NCBI RefSeq assembly: GCF_038066595.1
Contig: NZ_JBBUTH010000001.1
Location: forward strand, 248,001-312,000
Direction: 5' to 3'
DNA: 64,000 nucleotides
Source: Pseudaquabacterium inlustre
GTDB taxonomy: Bacteria > Pseudomonadota > Gammaproteobacteria > Burkholderiales > Burkholderiaceae_C
The notes below the pieces were generated by a model. It saw only the letters and a program-made list of their open reading frames with translations, ran no database searches and had not been told where the DNA came from. Shown in pieces: positions 26,853-35,353 of the stretch. The position numbers and the translations under genes were made by a program. Numbering within the stretch: position 1 is the stretch's first letter; every line of letters begins with the position of its first letter.

Positions 26853-27935
26853 TCAGAGCTTTTGCGACTGCATGAAGTCGTCGAAGCCGGCCTCGGCGAA
26901 GCGGAACCACAGGTTCTGGTCGCGACGGAAGTTGGCGTAGTCGTCGTACACCTTCTTCCAGTTCGGGTTCTTGGCGCTCAGGTCGCTGTAGAGCGCCAGC
27001 GATTCCTTGAAGGCCAGGTCCATCACGTCCTTCGGGAAGCGGAACAGCTTGGTGCCGCCGGCCACCAGCTGCTTGAGCGCGCCGGGGTTCTTGGCGTCGT
27101 ACTTGGCCTGCATGTCCACATGGGCGTAGGCGGCCGCGCACTCGACGATGGCCTTGTACTCGGCCGACAGGCCGTCATAGGCCTTCTGGTTGATGAAGAA
27201 GTCCAGCTGCGGGCCGCCCTCCCACCAGCCGGGGTAGGCGTAGAACGGGGCCACCTTGTTGAAGCCCAGTTTCTGGTCGTCGTAGGGGCCGATCCACTCG
27301 GCCGCGTCGATCGTGCCCTTCTCCAGCGACTGGTAGATCTCGCCACCGGGGATGTTCTGCGGCACGCCGCCCATGCGCTCGACCACCTTGCCGGCGAAGC
27401 CGCCGACGCGGAACTTCAGGCCCTTGATGTCGGCCGCGCTCTTGACTTCCTTGCGGTACCAGCCACCCATCTGCGAGCCGGTGTTGCCGCCCGGGAAGCT
27501 CATGATGTTGTACTGCTTGTAGAACTCGCGCATCAGCTTCAGGCCGTTGCCCTCGAACATCCAGGCCGTCATCTGGCGGCTGTTCAGGCCGAAGGGGATG
27601 GCGCAGCCCAGCGCGAAGGTCTCGTCCTTGCCGAAGAAGTAGTAAGGCGCGGTGTGCGCGGCCTCGATGGTGCCGTTCTGCACGCCATCCACCACGCCGA
27701 AGGCGGGCATCAGTTCACCGGCCGCATGGGTGGAGATGGTGAACTTGCCGCCCGACAGTTCCTTGACCTTGGCGGCGAACACGTCGGACGCGCCGAAGAT
27801 GGTGTCCAGCGACTTCGGGAAGCTCGAGGCCAGACGCCAGCGCACCTGCGCCTGGGCATGCACGATGGCCGGTGCCGTGCCGGCAGCCAGCACGCCGGCC
27901 AAGCCGGCACCACGAACGAACGAACGACGCTCCAT
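26853..27935 (-). CDS. dctP: TRAP transporter substrate-binding protein, TakP-like (copy 1)
   Basis: A 360-residue periplasmic DctP/TakP-family protein. The N-terminus MERRSFVRGAG followed by a hydrophobic stretch and AHAQ-type cleavage region looks like a Tat signal (RRSF). The mature protein has WRLASSFPKSLDTIFG, FPGGNTGSQMGGWYRKE, FRVGGFAGKVVERMG and the EWIGPYDDQKLGF block, the pattern I know from the TakP alpha-keto acid binding protein of Rhodobacter. It faces the permease genes across the terminator and lies 268 bp downstream of a second copy. A GAGGAG-type ribosome site precedes the start. Confidence 0.93.
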   Translation of the reverse strand: MERRSFVRGAGLAGVLAAGTAPAIVHAQAQVRWRLASSFPKSLDTIFGASDVFAAKVKELSGGKFTISTHAAGELMPAFGVVDGVQNGTIEAAHTAPYYFFGKDETFALGCAIPFGLNSRQMTAWMFEGNGLKLMREFYKQYNIMSFPGGNTGSQMGGWYRKEVKSAADIKGLKFRVGGFAGKVVERMGGVPQNIPGGEIYQSLEKGTIDAAEWIGPYDDQKLGFNKVAPFYAYPGWWEGGPQLDFFINQKAYDGLSAEYKAIVECAAAYAHVDMQAKYDAKNPGALKQLVAGGTKLFRFPKDVMDLAFKESLALYSDLSAKNPNWKKVYDDYANFRRDQNLWFRFAEAGFDDFMQSQKL

Positions 27936-28203
27936 GGAACGGTCTCCTCGAAGGGGGATTGAGTGGAAATGCAGACCCGCTCTGCACTGCCGCCGCATTC
28001 TAGGGAGGCCCTGCCGGAACCCGATGGGGTGAAGCCCTTGGTTTTGCGCGCGCCGGCGCCCCATCGCGCCCCGATCGCGCGCCATGGCCACACCGCGCCG
28101 AAAACGCCGAAAGCCCCATGGGCCGACAAGGCACATGGGGCCGTTCGCGCCAGCCCTGGGCGGGCCGTGCGCGCTGCCGCCGGACAGCCCGGCGGCGCTC
28201 AGG

Positions 28204-29286
28204 TCACAGCTTCTGGGCCTGCATGAAGTCGTCGAAGCCGGCCTCGGCGAAGCGGAACCACAGGTTCTGGTCGCGGCGGAAGGTGGCGAAGTCCTCGTAC
28301 ACCTTCTTCCAGTGCGGGTTCTTGCCGCTCAGTTCGCTGTACAGGGCCTGCGATTCCTTGAAGGCCAGTTCCATCACGTCCTTGGGCAGACGGAACAGCT
28401 TGGTGCCGTTGGCCACCAGCTGCTTCAGGGCCTGGGGGTTCTTGGCGTCGTACTTGGCCTGCATGTCCACATGGGCGTAGGCCGACGCGGCCTCGACGAT
28501 GGCCTTGTACTCGGCCGACAGCGCGCCATAGGCCTTCTGGTTGATGAAGAAGTCGATCTGCGGACCGCCCTCCCACCAGGCCGGGTAGGCGTAGAACGGG
28601 GCCACCTTGTTGAAGCCCAGCTTCTGGTCGTCGTAGGGGCCGATCCACTCGGCCGCGTCGATCGTGCCCTTCTCCAGCGACTGGTAGATCTCGCCGCCGG
28701 GGATGTTCTGCGGCACGCCGCCCATGCGCTCGACCACCTTGCCCGCAAAGCCGCCGATGCGGAACTTCAGGCCCTTGATGTCGGCCACGCTCTTGACTTC
28801 CTTGCGGTACCAGCCGGCCATCTGGGCGCCGGTGTTGCCGCCCAGGAAGTTGATCATGTTGTAGTTGGCGTAGAACTCGCGCATCAGCTTCAGGCCGTTG
28901 CCTTCCAGCATCCAGGCGGTCATCTGGCGGCTGTTCAGGCCGAAGGGCACGGCCGCGCCCAGCGCGAAGGTCTCGTCCTTGCCGAAGAAGTAGTACGGCA
29001 CGGTGTGGCAGGCCTCGATGGTGCCGTTCTGCACGCCGTCCACCACGCCGAAGGCGGGCATCAGTTCACCGGCGGCATGCACCGAGATCTGGAACTTGCC
29101 ACCCGACAGCTCGCCGACCTTCTTGGCGAACACGTCGGCCGCGCCGTAGATGGTGTCGAGCGACTTCGGGAAGCTCGAGGCCATGCGCCAGCGCAGCTGC
29201 GCCTGGGCGTTGACGACGGCGGGGGCGGCACCAGCGGCCAGGATGCCGGCCAGGCCAGCGCTGCGTACGAAGGAACGGCGTTCCAT
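28204..29286 (-). CDS. dctP: TRAP transporter substrate-binding protein, TakP-like (copy 2)
   Basis: A 360-residue paralogue of the gene at 26853. Hand alignment without gaps gives about 46 differences, or roughly 87 percent identity. The signal peptide, WRMASSFPKSLDTIYG, GGNTGAQMAGWYRKE and EWIGPYDDQKLGF blocks are all kept. Differences near the presumed ligand pocket include SFPGGNTGSQMGG against NFLGGNTGAQMAG, so the two may differ in affinity or preferred 2-oxoacid. It is followed by 268 bp without a gene, where I see no terminator, so both copies may be on one transcript. Confidence 0.93.
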   Translation of the reverse strand: MERRSFVRSAGLAGILAAGAAPAVVNAQAQLRWRMASSFPKSLDTIYGAADVFAKKVGELSGGKFQISVHAAGELMPAFGVVDGVQNGTIEACHTVPYYFFGKDETFALGAAVPFGLNSRQMTAWMLEGNGLKLMREFYANYNMINFLGGNTGAQMAGWYRKEVKSVADIKGLKFRIGGFAGKVVERMGGVPQNIPGGEIYQSLEKGTIDAAEWIGPYDDQKLGFNKVAPFYAYPAWWEGGPQIDFFINQKAYGALSAEYKAIVEAASAYAHVDMQAKYDAKNPQALKQLVANGTKLFRLPKDVMELAFKESQALYSELSGKNPHWKKVYEDFATFRRDQNLWFRFAEAGFDDFMQAQKL

Positions 29287-29433
29287 GCGGGATCTCCTCG
29301 TCTGAATGGCAGCGCCGCAACAGGTGGCGCCGGATCGGGCGGGAGTCTCGGACAGGGCAGCTTGCAGTTCCCTGAAGACGCGGTCAGGTGCGCGCGGAAC
29401 CGAGGGTAAGCCCTGATCCGCCGCAAGAAACGC

Positions 29434-30807
29434 TCAGCTGCCGGCCACCTTCATGCGGTCGATCAGCAGCGAGCCGATGCGCTTGCCGCCGAGCTGGTAC
29501 TCGTCGGCGCCGAGCGCCACGATGCCGCGCAGCATGTCCTTCAGGTTGCCGGCGATGGTGACCTCGTGCACCGGGTGCACGATGCGGCCGCCCTCGACCC
29601 AGAAGCCCGCGGCGCCACGGGAATAGTCGCCGGTGACGCCATTGACGCCCTGGCCCATCAGCTCGGTGACGAACAGGCCGCGGTCCAGCTTGCGCAGCAT
29701 CTGCTCCAGGTGATCGCCGGGCTGGGTCAGGCGGCTGGTCAGGCGCAGGTTCTGCGCGCCGCCGGCGTGGCCGGTGGTCTTGAGCCCCAGCTTGCGCGCC
29801 GAGTAGCTGGACAGGAAGTAACCCTGCAGCACGCCGGCCTCCACCACGCGGCGCTGCCGCGTGGCCACGCCCTCGTCGTCGAAGGGCGCGCTGCCCTTGC
29901 CCTTGGGGATGTGCGGCGCCTCGTCGAGGTCGAGGTGGTCGGCCATCACCTGCGTGCCCAGGCTGTCCAGCAGGTAGGTGGCGCGGCGGTACAGCGCGCC
30001 ACCGCTGGTGGCGCCCACCAGCGCGCCGATCATGCCGGCGGCCAGCGTGTTCTCGAACAGCACCGGCACCTCGCAGGTGGCGATCTTGCGCGCGTTCAGG
30101 CGCGACAGCGCGCGCTCGGCGGCATAACGGCCCACGGCCTCGGGCGCGGCCAGCTCCATCGGGTCGCGCATCGAGGTGTACCAGGCGTCGCGCTGCATGT
30201 CGCGGCGGTGCGAGGCGATGGGCGCCACCGAGATCGAATGCCGCGAGCTGGCATAGCCACCGCGGAAGCCACGCGAGTTACCGGCCCAGAAGTGCGACTG
30301 CTGCGCCGAGACGCCCGCGCCCTCGCTGTTGCTGATGCGCGGATGGGTGGCGAAGGCCGCGGCCTCGCTGCGGCGTGCCAGCTCGGCGGCGGTGTCGGCG
30401 TCCAGCGCCCAGGGGTGGAACAGGTCGAGGTCCATGCCGGCCACGTCGGGCGTGGCCAGGTCCTCGGCCTCGGGCAGGCCGGCGGCGGGGTCTTCGGCGG
30501 TGAAGCGGGCGATGTCGTAGGCCGCACGCACGGTCTGCTCGATGGCGGCACGCGAGAAGTCGCTGGTGCTGGCATTGCCGCGGCGCTGGCCCAGGTAGAC
30601 GGTGACGCCCAGGCTCTTGTCGCGGTTGCGCTCCACGTTCTCGAGCTCGCCCTTGCGCACCGACACCGACAGGCCGGCGCCCTCGCTCACCTCGGCCCCG
30701 GCGTCGCTGGCGCCCAGGCCCTTCGCGATGGCCAGCGTGTCCTCGATGATCTGCTGGAACTGCTCGCGGTCGAAGGCGAAGCCCTGGGAGGTGGTGGATC
30801 CGGACAT
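29434..30807 (-). CDS. pmbA: Metalloprotease PmbA/TldE
   Basis: A 457-residue PmbA (TldE) protein, close to the 450 residues of E. coli. Conserved features are DAGAEVSEGAGLSVSVRKGELE, RGNASTSDFS, FENTLAAGMIGALVGATSGGALYRR and the C-terminal GVTGDYSRGAAGFWVEGG. With TldD it forms a heterodimeric protease that degrades unfolded peptides and matures peptide natural products; PmbA itself lacks the HExxxH metal site of TldD, consistent with what is seen. The start at 30807 follows family length; an upstream extension is open but unlikely. It is divergent from yjgA, a conserved proteobacterial arrangement. Confidence 0.95.
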   Translation of the reverse strand: MSGSTTSQGFAFDREQFQQIIEDTLAIAKGLGASDAGAEVSEGAGLSVSVRKGELENVERNRDKSLGVTVYLGQRRGNASTSDFSRAAIEQTVRAAYDIARFTAEDPAAGLPEAEDLATPDVAGMDLDLFHPWALDADTAAELARRSEAAAFATHPRISNSEGAGVSAQQSHFWAGNSRGFRGGYASSRHSISVAPIASHRRDMQRDAWYTSMRDPMELAAPEAVGRYAAERALSRLNARKIATCEVPVLFENTLAAGMIGALVGATSGGALYRRATYLLDSLGTQVMADHLDLDEAPHIPKGKGSAPFDDEGVATRQRRVVEAGVLQGYFLSSYSARKLGLKTTGHAGGAQNLRLTSRLTQPGDHLEQMLRKLDRGLFVTELMGQGVNGVTGDYSRGAAGFWVEGGRIVHPVHEVTIAGNLKDMLRGIVALGADEYQLGGKRIGSLLIDRMKVAGS

Positions 30808-30911
30808 GGGGTGCTTTGGCTGGCGCGCGGCGAAGCGGCTGGAGAGGGGGGAATGAACGGGAACCGAGGTAAGAGACAATCATAGCCACCCCACCCAACC
30901 TGTCTGGCCCC

Positions 30912-31520
30912 ATGCGGCAACGTCCCACCGACGCCCTCCCCGATGAATCTTCCGGCCTGGATGGCATTGCCATCGAGACCGGCCGCCCCAGCAAGACGCG
31001 CATGAAGCAGCAGGCCCATGACCTGCAGAAGCTCGGCGCCGAGCTGGCCGCCCTGCCCGCCAGCCGCCTGGCCGCGCTCGACATGCCCGAGGCGCTGCGT
31101 GATGCCATCGCCGAGCTGCGCCGCACCAAGAGCCACGAGGGCAAGCGCCGCCAGCTGCAGTTCGTCGGCAAGCAGATGCGCTTTGCCGATCCCGAGCCGC
31201 TGCGCGAGGCCGTGGCCGCCTTCAAGCTGGGCTCGGCCCAGGACACGCTGCGCCTGCACGACACCGAGCGCTGGCGCGACGAGATGGTGGCCAGCGACGA
31301 CGCCATCACGCGCTGGGCCAGCGAGTTCCCGGGCAGCGACCTGCAGCAGCTGCGCAGCCTGGTGCGCGCCGCGCGCACCGATGCCGCCGCCGCGCCCGAG
31401 AAGCGCAACGGCCGCGGCTACCGCGCGCTGTTCCAGTTCATCAAGCCCTGGCTGGCGGCCGATGGCGCGGCCGACCCCGACGACGAATCCAGCGAAGACG
31501 ACGATGAGCACGACGAGTGA
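30912..31520 (+). CDS. yjgA: Ribosome-associated protein YjgA/DarP (DUF615)
   Basis: A 202-residue DUF615 protein. It shows the family blocks GRPSKTRMKQQAHDLQKLG, RRTKSHEGKRRQLQFVGKQMR and the C-terminal YRALFQFIKPWL, and an acidic tail. DarP/YjgA associates with late 50S assembly intermediates. It lies divergent to pmbA and overlaps the start of mog by 17 bp. Confidence 0.93.
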   Translation: MRQRPTDALPDESSGLDGIAIETGRPSKTRMKQQAHDLQKLGAELAALPASRLAALDMPEALRDAIAELRRTKSHEGKRRQLQFVGKQMRFADPEPLREAVAAFKLGSAQDTLRLHDTERWRDEMVASDDAITRWASEFPGSDLQQLRSLVRAARTDAAAAPEKRNGRGYRALFQFIKPWLAADGAADPDDESSEDDDEHDE

Positions 31521-32106
31521 ACTGCACGACCCGGTGACCATTGGCGTGGTCTCGATCAGCGACCGCGCCTCCACCGGCGTCTACGAGGACAAGGGCATCC
31601 CGGCGCTGCAGGACTGGCTGGGCCGGGCGCTGAAGAACCCGATCACCTGGCAGCCGCGCCTGATCCCCGACGAGCGCGAGACCATCGCCGCCACGCTGCG
31701 CGAGCTGGTGGACGAGGTGAAGTGCGACCTGGTGCTGACCACCGGCGGCACCGGCCCGGCGCTGCGCGACGTGACGCCCGAAGCCACGATGGATGTGGCC
31801 GACAAGGAGATGCCGGGCTTTGGCGAGCAGATGCGCCAGATCAGCCTGAACTTCGTGCCCACGGCCATCCTGAGCCGCCAGGTGGCGGTGATCCGCGGCA
31901 AGACGCTGATCATCAACCTGCCCGGCCAGCCCAAGAGCATTGCCGAGACACTGCAGGGCCTGCCGCATGCCGAGCGCCCGGTGCACGGCATCTTCGCCGC
32001 CGTGCCCTACTGCATCGACCTGATCGGCGGCCCGTACCTGGAGTGCAACGACGAGTTCACCAAGGCCTGGCGGCCGAAGACGGCCGTCAAGCCGCAGCGC
32101 GGCTGA
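31504..32106 (+). CDS. mog: Molybdopterin adenylyltransferase Mog
   Basis: A 200-residue MoaB/Mog-fold protein. It begins VTIGVVSISDRASTGVYEDKGIPAL and has the molybdopterin-binding LTTGGTGPALRDVTPEAT block, with IINLPGQPKSIAETL near the end. It adenylylates molybdopterin before molybdenum insertion. The length and the VYEDKGIPAL segment fit Mog rather than the shorter MoaB. The start lies inside the acidic tail of yjgA, suggesting coupling. Confidence 0.94.
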   Translation: MSTTSELHDPVTIGVVSISDRASTGVYEDKGIPALQDWLGRALKNPITWQPRLIPDERETIAATLRELVDEVKCDLVLTTGGTGPALRDVTPEATMDVADKEMPGFGEQMRQISLNFVPTAILSRQVAVIRGKTLIINLPGQPKSIAETLQGLPHAERPVHGIFAAVPYCIDLIGGPYLECNDEFTKAWRPKTAVKPQRG

Positions 32107-32113
32107 ACGCGGC

Positions 32114-32893
32114 TTACTTGACCAGGCGGTTCAGGCGCTCGGCGTCGAATCGCTCGGTCACGCAGGCGTCGTCGGGCACGCAGTCGCCGGCCGGCAGTTC
32201 GCGCGCGCCGGACGACAGCGTCTCGATCGCCCGCCACAGCAGCGCGATCTGGTGCTCGTGGCTGGAGGCGTTGTCGATCAGGCCCTTCATGGCCTGGGCC
32301 ACGGGGTCGTCGCCCTGAGTCACGCCGTAGGCCGAGAAGCCCATCTTGGCCGCGGCCTGTTCGCGCGCGGCATCGGCGCTCTTTTGCACGATGCGCGCCG
32401 GAATGCCCACCGCCGTGGCGCCGGCCGGCACCGGCTGCAGCAGCACGGCATTGCTGCCCACGCGCGCGCCGTCACCCACGGTGAAGCTGCCCAGCACCTT
32501 GGCGCCGGCCGAGACGATCACGCCGCGGCCCAGCGTCGGGTGGCGCTTGGCGCCCTTTTCCAGCGATGTGCCGCCCAGCGTCACGCCCTGGTAGATGGTG
32601 CAGTCGTCGCCGACCTCGGCAGTCTCGCCGATCACCACGCCCATGCCGTGGTCGATGAACACGCGACGGCCGATGGTGGCGCCGGGGTGGATCTCGATGC
32701 CGGTGAGAAAGCGGCCGATGTGCGACAGGAAGCGCGCCGGCCAGCGCATGCCGCGCAGCCAGAAGCGGTGCGCCAGGCGGTGCCAGATCAGTGCATGCAG
32801 GCCCGGGTAACAGGTGAGCACCTCCCAATTCGAGCGCGCGGCGGGGTCGCGCTCACGAATGCAGGCGATGTCTTCACGAAGGCGGCTGAACAT
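32114..32893 (-). CDS. cysE: Serine O-acetyltransferase
   Basis: A 259-residue CysE with the N-terminal helical domain (REDIACIRERDPAARS) and the C-terminal left-handed beta-helix (IHPGATIGRRVFIDHGMGVVIGETAEVGDDCTIY hexapeptide region, about residues 68-150). His in FIDHGMG and the GVTLGG loop form the active site. It makes O-acetylserine for cysteine synthesis. The C-terminal 80 residues are longer than in the shorter Epsilon-type enzymes. It is convergent with mog, 7 bp apart. Confidence 0.95.
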   Translation of the reverse strand: MFSRLREDIACIRERDPAARSNWEVLTCYPGLHALIWHRLAHRFWLRGMRWPARFLSHIGRFLTGIEIHPGATIGRRVFIDHGMGVVIGETAEVGDDCTIYQGVTLGGTSLEKGAKRHPTLGRGVIVSAGAKVLGSFTVGDGARVGSNAVLLQPVPAGATAVGIPARIVQKSADAAREQAAAKMGFSAYGVTQGDDPVAQAMKGLIDNASSHEHQIALLWRAIETLSSGARELPAGDCVPDDACVTERFDAERLNRLVK

Positions 32894-32938
32894 GACGGAA
32901 CTTCCAGCGGAATAGCCAGGGCAGTGTAGCGGCGGGGC

Positions 32939-33721
32939 TCAATCCTTGCTGGCCGGGGCGGTGGCGGCCGCGGCGCGGGCTATGCCGCGCAGGATGTGCA
33001 CCTCCTCGCGCGTGAGCTGGGCGCGGTTGAGCAGCTGGTTCAGCCGCGGCATCAGCTTCTTGGGTGCCACGGGGTCGAGAAAGCCGATGGCTTCGAGCGT
33101 GCGCTGCCAGTGCGCCAGCGCGCCGGCCACCTCGTCGGCGCCGGCCAGCGCGGCATCGGGCGTGCGCGGCTGCACGGCAAAGCCGCCCAAGGCCATGCGC
33201 CAGTCGTAGGCGATCAGCTGCACCGCCTGGGCCAGGTTCAGGCTGCCGTAGTCGGGGTGGGTGGGGATGCTCAGGCAGGTGTGGCAGCGCCACACGTCCT
33301 CGTTGGCCAGACCGTGGCGCTCGCTGCCGAAGACGAAGGCCACCGCCGGCGCCGGCGCCGGCTGGGCCGGATCGGCCAGCGTGGCGAAGTGCTGGCGCGG
33401 CGCGACCGTGGGCGGGCCGAAGTCGCGCGGCGTCATCGCCGTGGCGCAGGCGTGGGTGACGCCGGCCAGCGCGGCGTCCAGCGTGTCGACGATGCGCGCG
33501 CGGGCCAGGATGTCGGCCGCGCCGCTGGCCAGGGCCACGGTCTCCTCCTGGCTCAGCACGTCGGCGAAGCGCGGCTGCACCAGCACCAGATCGGCGAAGC
33601 CCATCACCTTCATCGCCCGGGCCGCGGCGCCCACATTGCCGGGGTGGCTGGTGCGCACCAGCACGAAACGTGTGCCATTCACGGGCGGCGGCAAGGGCTG
33701 AATGTCGGCGAGGTCGGTCAC
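32939..33721 (-). CDS. trmJ: tRNA (Cm32/Um32) methyltransferase TrmJ
   Basis: A 260-residue SPOUT-fold RNA methyltransferase. The N-terminal RTSHPGNVGAAARAMKVMG motif and the knot-forming FGSERHGLANEDVWRC and PDYGSLNLAQAVQL segments are diagnostic of the TrmJ/LasT group. It methylates the ribose of nucleotide 32 in several tRNAs. The start is a GTG (33721). The divergent 160-bp gap to suhB contains TAAAAT at 33729-33734, a possible -10 for suhB. Confidence 0.93.
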   Translation of the reverse strand: MTDLADIQPLPPPVNGTRFVLVRTSHPGNVGAAARAMKVMGFADLVLVQPRFADVLSQEETVALASGAADILARARIVDTLDAALAGVTHACATAMTPRDFGPPTVAPRQHFATLADPAQPAPAPAVAFVFGSERHGLANEDVWRCHTCLSIPTHPDYGSLNLAQAVQLIAYDWRMALGGFAVQPRTPDAALAGADEVAGALAHWQRTLEAIGFLDPVAPKKLMPRLNQLLNRAQLTREEVHILRGIARAAAATAPASKD

Positions 33722-33881
33722 AGGCGGCTAAAATGCGGGTTTTCTTGGGTGGACTCGGCCGGCAATTGTCGGCGGTCAGCCCGGAACGCGCGCTCTTTTC
33801 CTCCGTCGGCCCCCTTTCCTTCCCGCCCGTCCGGTGCGTTCGCTTGCGATCCACGGCGCGCCCGGACCTCCAGGACTTTCC

Positions 33882-35291
33882 ATGTCGCAATCCCTGCACC
33901 CCATGCTCAACATCGCGATCAAGGCCGCCCGGGCCGCAGGCGCGATCATCAACCGGGGTTCGCAGGACCTGGACCTGCTGAAGATCAGCCACAAGGGGCC
34001 GAACGACTTCGTCAGCGAAGTCGACCACGCGGCGGAAGACGCCATCATCGAGACCCTGCTCGAGGCTTATCCCGGCCACGGCATCCTGGCCGAGGAGTCG
34101 GGGCGCGAGCGCGGGGCCAAGCACAGCGACTACGTCTGGATCATCGATCCGCTGGACGGCACCACCAACTTCCTGCACGGCCTGCCGATCTATGCCGTGT
34201 CCATCGCGCTGGCCTACCGCGGCAAGGTGGAGCAGGCCGTGGTGTACGACCCCAACCGCAACGACCTGTTCTACGCCTCCAAGGGCCGCGGCGCCTTCCT
34301 GAACGACCGCCGCCTGCGCGTGTCCAAGCGCGTGCGCCTGGCCGATTCGCTGGTGGGCACCGGCTTCCCGTTCCGCCGCGGCGACAACTTCCAGCGCTAC
34401 ATGAAGATGTTCGAGAGCGTGATGCAGAACTGCGCCGGCCTGCGCCGCCCCGGTTCGGCCGCACTCGACCTGTGCTACGTGGCCGCCGGCTGGTACGACG
34501 GCTTCTTCGAGACCGGCCTGTCGCCCTGGGACCTGGCGGCCGGCTCGCTGATGATCACCGAGGCCGGTGGCCTGGTGGGCAACTTCACCGGCGAAGCCGA
34601 CTTCCTCTACCAGCGCGAACTGGTGGCCGGCAACCCGAAGGTCTATGCCCAGTTGGTGACGCTGCTGGCGCCGTACTCGCGCGCCATCAGCCGTGACGAG
34701 GACGCGCCGGCCGACGGCGCCGAGACGCCGGCTGGCGAGCAACCTGCCGCCGCGCTGGCCGCGGCCCTGGGCGTCAGCGCCGACACCGCCGCCGCACCGG
34801 CCGCCGCCGAGGCCTCGGGCGACGCCGCGGCCCCGGCCGTGCGCGAGCGCAAGCCCGTGCGCATCCGCAAGCCCGAGCCGGTGGCCGAGGCCGCCGACGG
34901 TGCCACCGGCGAGGCAGCCGCCCCCGGCGACGCCCCGGTCGAACGCGCCCCGCGCCCCGCGCCCACGGTGACCCGCAAGCCGGCCGAGGCCCGTGACCCG
35001 CGTGACCCGCGTGACCCGCGCGATGCCCGCGGCCCCCGCAGCGGCGGTGGTGGTGGGTTTGGCGGCGGTTTTGGCGGTGGCCGCGACGCCGGTGGCCCCG
35101 GTGGCCCCGGTGGCCCGCGTGGCCCGGCCCGCGGCGGCCCGCAGGGCGATCGCCGTCCGCCGTCCAAGACCGCCGGCGGCCCGCGCCCCGGTGGCAAGCC
35201 CGGCTTCAAGACCGGCGGTGGCCGTGGCGGCCAGGGCGGCGGTGGCCAGGGTGGCGGCCGCGGTGGCCGCGGCGGCCCGGCGCCGTTTTGA
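33882..35291 (+). CDS. suhB: Inositol monophosphatase SuhB with a Gly/Arg-rich C-terminal tail
   Basis: A 469-residue protein, whereas SuhB is normally about 267. Residues 1-267 are a complete phosphatase: ILAEESG (Glu), IIDPLDGTTNFLHG (metal-binding Asp residues) and SPWDLAAGSLMITEAGG (Asp). From about residue 270 the sequence is disordered-looking: an Ala/Pro/Glu stretch, KPVRIRKPEP, three DPR repeats encoded by 9-bp tandem repeats (about 34990-35020), then 100 residues of Gly, Pro, Arg with several RGG-like motifs. E. coli SuhB also serves in rRNA antitermination with NusA, so an RNA-binding tail is plausible, but that is inference. Confidence 0.93.
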   Translation: MSQSLHPMLNIAIKAARAAGAIINRGSQDLDLLKISHKGPNDFVSEVDHAAEDAIIETLLEAYPGHGILAEESGRERGAKHSDYVWIIDPLDGTTNFLHGLPIYAVSIALAYRGKVEQAVVYDPNRNDLFYASKGRGAFLNDRRLRVSKRVRLADSLVGTGFPFRRGDNFQRYMKMFESVMQNCAGLRRPGSAALDLCYVAAGWYDGFFETGLSPWDLAAGSLMITEAGGLVGNFTGEADFLYQRELVAGNPKVYAQLVTLLAPYSRAISRDEDAPADGAETPAGEQPAAALAAALGVSADTAAAPAAAEASGDAAAPAVRERKPVRIRKPEPVAEAADGATGEAAAPGDAPVERAPRPAPTVTRKPAEARDPRDPRDPRDARGPRSGGGGGFGGGFGGGRDAGGPGGPGGPRGPARGGPQGDRRPPSKTAGGPRPGGKPGFKTGGGRGGQGGGGQGGGRGGRGGPAPF

Positions 35292-35353
35292 GCGCGCGCT
35301 GAACGCCGCCGCTTCGTCCCCGTCTCACCGTCCCACGCAGTCCCCGTTCCGCG

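Noticed and set aside
27936..28203. Possible extra gene or terminator between the two dctP copies
   Set aside because: No open frame with a start and ribosome site and no stem followed by T residues was found; the gap looks like plain spacer.
34987..35025. Short direct repeats that could suggest a CRISPR array or minisatellite
   Set aside because: They are in-frame 9-bp DPR codon repeats inside the suhB tail, without spacers.
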